Origin: Betaproteobacteria bacterium
GTDB lineage: Bacteria > Pseudomonadota > Gammaproteobacteria > Burkholderiales > Burkholderiaceae_E
Assembly: GCA_016868095.1 (NCBI GenBank)
Contig: VGHV01000085.1
Span: 1 to 8,708, forward strand
Length of the DNA: 8,708 nt
Reading direction: 5' to 3'
Part shown: positions 5,816 through 8,708 of the stretch, in pieces
Layout: the number at the start of each line of letters is the position of its first letter
Numbering within the stretch: position 1 is the first letter of the stretch
Program-made: the position numbers and the translations under genes
The notes under the pieces: generated by a model
The model's input: the letters and a program-made list of their open reading frames with translations, nothing else
Told to the model about the DNA's origin: nothing
Database searches by the model: none

Positions 5816-6340
5816 GCGAAAAGCATGCGGATGCGGGGCACATCATGAACAAGCGATAGCACTTTGGGCTTTGAGCGACTCTTGCCGAAAGGTCGGCTAC
5901 GCGCCCCAAACACACATATCTTAGCGATAGCACAAGAACAAGAGGCGGTATGACATCGCTGAGCTTGGAATGTGGTGAGCGCTAAGATCACAATTGAATT
6001 GGGTTCTGTATCTATTTGTAGATGTTTCAGGCTGAATGATACCGCGGCCTGATTCGTGATGCAGCCATTGCTGTCATTAGCACCGTCTCTGAACACCGGC
6101 AATTAGCAATGCTATGAGAACGAGGCTAGCGGAAACTTGCGGAGTAAGCGTTGTAAGTCGAAAGTAACCATCAAATTGCCAGATGTTGAAGATATTAAAA
6201 TGGTGACAACAATTCAGGAATTTTGATGTCAACTACTGAGATCATCTGTACACATCATCTTAATTATTACGAACACCAAAACCTCACTCATCAGCCTCCT
6301 CTTTCACTAAAAATCGTTGACTAACTGGGCCTCTTCGAAA
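5816..6340. other. Gene-poor region with an 11-bp direct repeat
   Basis: No convincing gene is present in about 525 bases. A minus-strand frame (6102-5812, TTG start) overlaps the SelA-like start as ATGA, but it has no ribosome binding site and an unprotein-like composition. AGCGATAGCAC occurs twice, at 5852-5862 and 5923-5933, 71 bases apart, upstream of the SelA-like gene, and might be a regulator site. The stretch from about 6100 to 6340 is AT-richer and looks like decayed intergenic DNA. Confidence 0.4.
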
Positions 6341-7020
6341 TCATGGAACACCGACTTGGTCGACATCCTGTGTCGTGATAGCTACGTTTAAGTAATTGAC
6401 TTTGCCCACGAAGACTTCTACAACGGTTAAAACTCCATCGGTGGGGTTAAAGTCGGTGGTTGCATAGCTTCGTTTTTCTTGCACTCCGATTGATAATAGT
6501 TGTTTAACAGTAACAATAACGTTATGGTAAGTGGTAGTTCCGACTTCCACTTTTGATATTTGTAACTGATTTGTTTCCGGGTCGTAATGGTCGACTTCCC
6601 TATGATAAATTCTTGCAGATTACCTTAAGTCTGAAGCAAAGACTACCGCCCTGTAGACATTTAGCATGCCCGCGCCTCAAGTGCTGGTCGTGCAGTAACA
6701 CTCGAGTTGCTCCTTATTATCGACAGGTACTTTGCAGCTCCGTACATCCGATTGCGCGCCACTTAAAGGAAAGGGGTGAGCTGTTCGTTGCAAGATGCGT
6801 TTTGGCTCGGCGGGCGTGAGGCCTGGGTTCGCTGACCGAATGAGTGCTACGGTCGCCGCCACAAGCGGAGCCGCAAAACTTGTACCTACAAAATAGTTCT
6901 CACTGTCAGAGTATGTGTTGGCTCCCTGGGTTGTCTTACCTGCGTTGGTGGTTGTTTCAAGAGGGTAGAGACAAGGTCCGTTCAGATTGACGCAGTTGCC
7001 AGCAGGTGCCCCAACACTGT
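6341..7020 (-). pseudogene. Truncated subtilisin-like serine protease with two internal stops
   Basis: Read on the minus strand, one continuous frame carries the C-terminal part of an S8 (subtilase) catalytic domain: SVGAPAGNCVN, GPCLYPLETTTN, then YFVGTSFAAPLVAATVALI with the nucleophile Ser codon at 6880-6878. ANPGLTPAEPKRILQRTA follows, then QLECYCTTST. There TGA (6679-6677) replaces the Cys expected in the family motif CTTSTCGAGM; the frame continues GAGMLNVYRAV. A TAA (6622-6620) follows, then two 36-residue repeats to TGA 6343-6341. The Asp and His parts of the triad and the signal peptide are missing. Family-like sequence stops near 7015-7020, where integrase sequence on the opposite strand begins, and an in-frame stop lies at 7111-7109. 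Such proteases are normally secreted. This copy is clearly dead. Confidence 0.85.
6350..6592 (-). repeat. Two 36-residue protein repeats in the protease remnant
   Basis: Repeat 1 (6592-6485) begins DHYDPETNQLQISKVEVG and repeat 2 (6457-6350) begins TDFNPTDGVLTVVEVFVG. They align over 36 residues without gaps, sharing the pattern (Y/F)(D/N)P..xxLxxxxVxVGxxxYxNVxxT, and are separated by nine residues. The pattern suggests small beta-strand modules at the C-terminus of a secreted protein. They are diverged (no obvious DNA-level identity), so the duplication is old. Confidence 0.6.
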
Positions 7021-7021
7021 A

Positions 7022-7120
7022 CGCCGCACCATAGGTGACGTCAGGGCATGGACGATTGATGGCGCTCGTGCCGAAGCGAACCGTCTTCGGGTCACACTCG
7101 ATAGTGGTTTAGATCCGAGG
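7022..7120 (+). pseudogene. In-frame upstream part of the integrase, start lost
   Basis: The integrase frame continues upstream of GTG 7121 without a stop and still reads like integrase: RRTIGDVRAWTIDGARAEAN, then RLRVTLDSGLDPRV. This is the DUF4102-type arm-binding segment ending in the usual G-x-D-P-R. There is no ATG, GTG or TTG in frame between 7022 and 7121. Upstream of about 7022 the sequence instead encodes the subtilase on the other strand. The first 60-75 residues expected for this family are therefore missing. Confidence 0.75.
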
Positions 7121-8158
7121 GTGCTTGATAAGCAGCGTGAAGAGAAAGCAAAGCTTCAAATAGCCAAGGAACTGGCAAGAGCCGTCACCGTCGGCGACGC
7201 TTGGAAGGTCTACATTGCCGAGCGCACTAAGACTTGGAGACCTAGAACACTGGCAGACCACGTACGGATGATTGAACCCGGTGGCAGAAAGGCGAGTCGC
7301 GGAACGCGAGGAAGAGGTATTACTGTACCCGGACCTATCTATCCACTCTTGCAAGTGCGCCTTGTTGACCTAACACCCGAGGTCGTTGAACGTTGGGCAA
7401 AGACGCAAGGAGAAGAGCGATCCACCTTTGGACGTCTGGCATGGCGTTGCCTCAAAGCATTTTTGAATTGGTGTTCAACGGAGCCGGACTATAAGCATCT
7501 GGTGAATGCACAAGCGGCATCAACGAGAAAGACTCGGGAGAGTTTTGGTAAGCCCGTTGCCAGAAAGGATGCGCTGGAACGTAATCAACTTGCTGCTTGG
7601 TTTAAAGCGGTACGAGCGATTGAAAACCCTGTGGTCTCAGCCGTCCTCCAATTCATGCTGCTCTCGGGAGCTAGAGAAAATGAAGTATTAAGTCTGCGCT
7701 GGAGCGATGTGAACTTTCACTGGCGAAAGATTGTGATCAAAGACAAAGTAGAAACCAGCCGAGAGATTCCGCTCACCAACTACATAGCATCCCTGCTTGA
7801 GCCATTGCCTCGTGTGAATGAGTGGGTCTTTTCCAGCAAGACCTCGGCCTCAGGCGCTCTATCTATTCCCAGCAAAGCACTTGACGCGGTCTGCAACGAA
7901 GCTGGTATTGAACACCTAACAGTCCACGGCTTGAGACGATCATTTGGAAGCCTTGCCGAGTGGCTTGATATTCCTACGGGTATTGTCAGCCAGATCATGG
8001 GTCACAAACCCTCAGCGACCGCTGAGAAGCATTACCGCATCCGGCCTATCGATCTTCTCAGGCAACACCACCAGCGTTATGAAGACTGGATCTTGGAGCA
8101 AGCGCAACTGATCCCAGTCAGTGAAGCTAATCACGGTCTGAAGATTGTTAATGCCTAA
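7121..8158 (+). CDS. Tyrosine recombinase/integrase, N-terminally truncated
   Basis: A phage/island-type tyrosine integrase, 345 residues from the first available start (GTG 7121), which has no convincing ribosome binding site. The core-binding domain is about 22-120 (GDAWKVYIAERTKTWRPRTL). The catalytic domain, about 150-325, keeps the expected residues: Arg185 in LLSGARENEVLSL, Lys207 or Lys209 in the beta hairpin, His269 and Arg272 in VHGLRRSFGS, His295 in IMGHK and nucleophile Tyr305 in AEKHYR. The catalytic half thus looks intact, whereas the arm-binding N-terminus is cut off by a junction near 7015-7025. Such enzymes normally insert elements at tRNA genes; a tRNA-Ser lies 4.6 kb upstream. 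It is unlikely to be functional unless started at GTG. Confidence 0.88.
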   Translation: MLDKQREEKAKLQIAKELARAVTVGDAWKVYIAERTKTWRPRTLADHVRMIEPGGRKASRGTRGRGITVPGPIYPLLQVRLVDLTPEVVERWAKTQGEERSTFGRLAWRCLKAFLNWCSTEPDYKHLVNAQAASTRKTRESFGKPVARKDALERNQLAAWFKAVRAIENPVVSAVLQFMLLSGARENEVLSLRWSDVNFHWRKIVIKDKVETSREIPLTNYIASLLEPLPRVNEWVFSSKTSASGALSIPSKALDAVCNEAGIEHLTVHGLRRSFGSLAEWLDIPTGIVSQIMGHKPSATAEKHYRIRPIDLLRQHHQRYEDWILEQAQLIPVSEANHGLKIVNA

Positions 8159-8397
8159 CCCCCAGCCCTGCTCAAATCCCCGCTATGCCGACCCCTCCCC
8201 GGGGGCACCCCCAATTCTCGGTTGGTACCATCCCGCACCCCGCAGCACTTTGATTTACTCAAACGATCTTAGACTTTTCGCGTCGGCTAAAACATCACAG
8301 CGCTTTTAGGATGGTTTGGCGATCAGTTTGTAGCCTTCCTTGCAGCGCGAAACCATTACGAGCAATGCTCGTGTAGATTCTCGCTCATGCGAAGCAG

Positions 8398-8457
8398 AAA
8401 TCCCTTTGAAATTGGGCCGCCCAAACTTTTCAGTCAACCCATAGTTTGCAGGGATTT
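8398..8457 (+). promoter_or_regulatory. Nested inverted repeats upstream of the dioxygenase gene
   Basis: AAATCCCT (8398-8405) is the exact reverse complement of AGGGATTT (8450-8457). Between them TTGGGC-C-GCCCAA (8412-8424) forms a second dyad followed by ACTTTTC, which could act as a weak terminator for the integrase. Together they may be a terminator plus operator. Only the symmetry is seen. Confidence 0.3.
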
Positions 8458-8458
8458 G

Positions 8459-8488
8459 TTGCCGGAGCACAGAGCCAATCGCTATTTA
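8459..8488 (+). promoter_or_regulatory. Weak candidate promoter of the dioxygenase gene
   Basis: TTGCCG (8459-8464) and TATTTA (8483-8488) are 18 bases apart, just after the inverted repeat. Both hexamers are poor consensus matches, so the gene may need an activator or use another site. Confidence 0.22.
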
Positions 8489-8535
8489 TTTTATTCCGCA
8501 AAGTCCGCCTGTAAATCCTTTGTATAAGGAGTCAT

Positions 8536-8708
8536 ATGATGTCGTCTCAATCTCTTCAGCGGCAAGTTACTAGCCGACACTCTCTTATCGGCGCGGAAGT
8601 TCGTGGTGTCAATTTACGATTACCGTTAGATGCGCAAACCCTAGGCTGGCTGCATTCGCTTTGGATGAAGCATCTTGTGTTGATTTTTCCAGATCAGGCT
8701 ATCAGTGA
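8536..8708 (+). CDS. TauD/TfdA-family dioxygenase, 5' part only
   Basis: The frame is open to the window end (57 complete codons). AAGGAG (8526-8531) lies 4 bases before ATG 8536 and 7 bases before a second ATG (8539); the latter has the better spacing. Residues LIGAEVRGVNLRLPLD (17-32) and LWMKHLVLIFPDQAIS (42-57) are the characteristic N-terminal strand-helix-strand of Fe(II)/2-oxoglutarate-dependent TauD/TfdA enzymes. These oxidise substrates such as taurine or aryloxyacids in the cytoplasm. The HxD metal ligands lie beyond the window, so activity and substrate cannot be judged. Confidence 0.85.
   Translation, partial: MMSSQSLQRQVTSRHSLIGAEVRGVNLRLPLDAQTLGWLHSLWMKHLVLIFPDQAIS

Larger units (their letters stand above)
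8159..8535. other. Intergenic region with inverted repeats upstream of the dioxygenase
   Basis: No coding frame is supported. After the integrase comes a C-rich stretch with CCCCGGGG and the 13-mer GGGGGCACCCCCA (8201-8213), also found at 2768-2780. ACGAGC/GCTCGT (8358-8363, 8367-8372) forms a small hairpin. The 3' part contains the nested repeat and possible promoter listed separately. Confidence 0.4.

Noticed and set aside
5812..6102. 96-residue minus-strand frame overlapping the SelA-like start as ATGA
   Set aside because: It uses a TTG start with no ribosome binding site and encodes a low-plausibility sequence without domains. The overlap alone is not enough.
6677..6679. TGA at a conserved Cys position could be a selenocysteine codon, given a SelA-like gene nearby
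   Set aside because: A TAA stop follows 19 codons later in the same frame, the gene lacks its 5' half, and the SelA-like protein is of the shorter non-selenium group. No selB, selD or tRNA-Sec is in the window.
2342..8213. Direct duplication of the tRNA-Ser 3' end as an attachment site
   Set aside because: No second copy of the tRNA 3' sequence (such as TTCGAATCCC) was found near the integrase or elsewhere in the window.
2743..8268. Shared 10-mer ACTCAAACGA near both ends of the putative element
   Set aside because: Many 10-mer pairs are expected by chance in 8.7 kb, and its order relative to the GGGGGCACCCCCA motif differs at the two sites.
1..8708. CRISPR array, complete insertion sequence or toxin-antitoxin pair
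   Set aside because: No regularly spaced repeats, transposase with terminal inverted repeats, or paired small cytoplasmic genes were seen.

Overview
The window looks like a chromosomal segment of a medium-GC betaproteobacterium, most likely Burkholderiales. The evidence is an orphan Bug/TctC-type periplasmic binding protein, a YghU-type glutathione transferase, a TauD/TfdA-type dioxygenase and a DUF4102-style tyrosine integrase. This taxonomic call is an inference from protein families; no rRNA or marker gene is present.

Layout. Positions 1-398 are non-coding and rich in inverted repeats. A 242-residue protein follows (399-1127, +). It is almost entirely a coiled coil with an Asn at the same heptad position in 23 heptads. 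A convergent yghU-type gene lies on the minus strand (1204-2097), with a perfect Shine-Dalgarno plus six-codon mini-ORF upstream of it. A complete class II tRNA-Ser(GGA) gene with encoded CCA lies at 2342-2433. About 630 bases without a convincing gene follow. They hold a cluster of TGGGGGT motifs, a 24-bp perfect palindrome inside a foldable block, and a possible 28-codon ORF. Next come a 70-residue two-helix membrane protein with a TTG start (3145-3357, +), a Bug-family binding protein with a Tat-like signal (3469-4506, +), and a convergent SelA-like PLP enzyme (4610-5815, -).

From 5816 to about 8213 the region looks like an accessory scar. After 525 bases without a credible gene there is a broken subtilisin-like protease (6341 to about 7020, -). 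It retains GTSFAAP and two C-terminal 36-residue repeats but has two in-frame stops and no 5' half. It is joined head-to-head to a tyrosine integrase (coding sense from about 7022, first usable start 7121, stop 8158, +) that has lost its N-terminal start while keeping its catalytic residues. The window ends in the first 57 codons of a TauD/TfdA-family dioxygenase (8536-8708, +).

How they fit together. The binding protein, the dioxygenase, YghU and the SelA-like enzyme suggest scavenging or small-molecule metabolism, but no shared operon is visible and the genes alternate in strand. The tRNA-Ser, the integrase remnant and the TGGGGGT motifs at 2676-2780 and 8207-8213 raise the possibility of a decayed integrative element. 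No duplicated tRNA 3' end was found, so its borders are unproven. The most unusual object is the Asn-ladder coiled-coil protein at 399-1127. The best-supported structural surprise is the integrase/subtilase junction.
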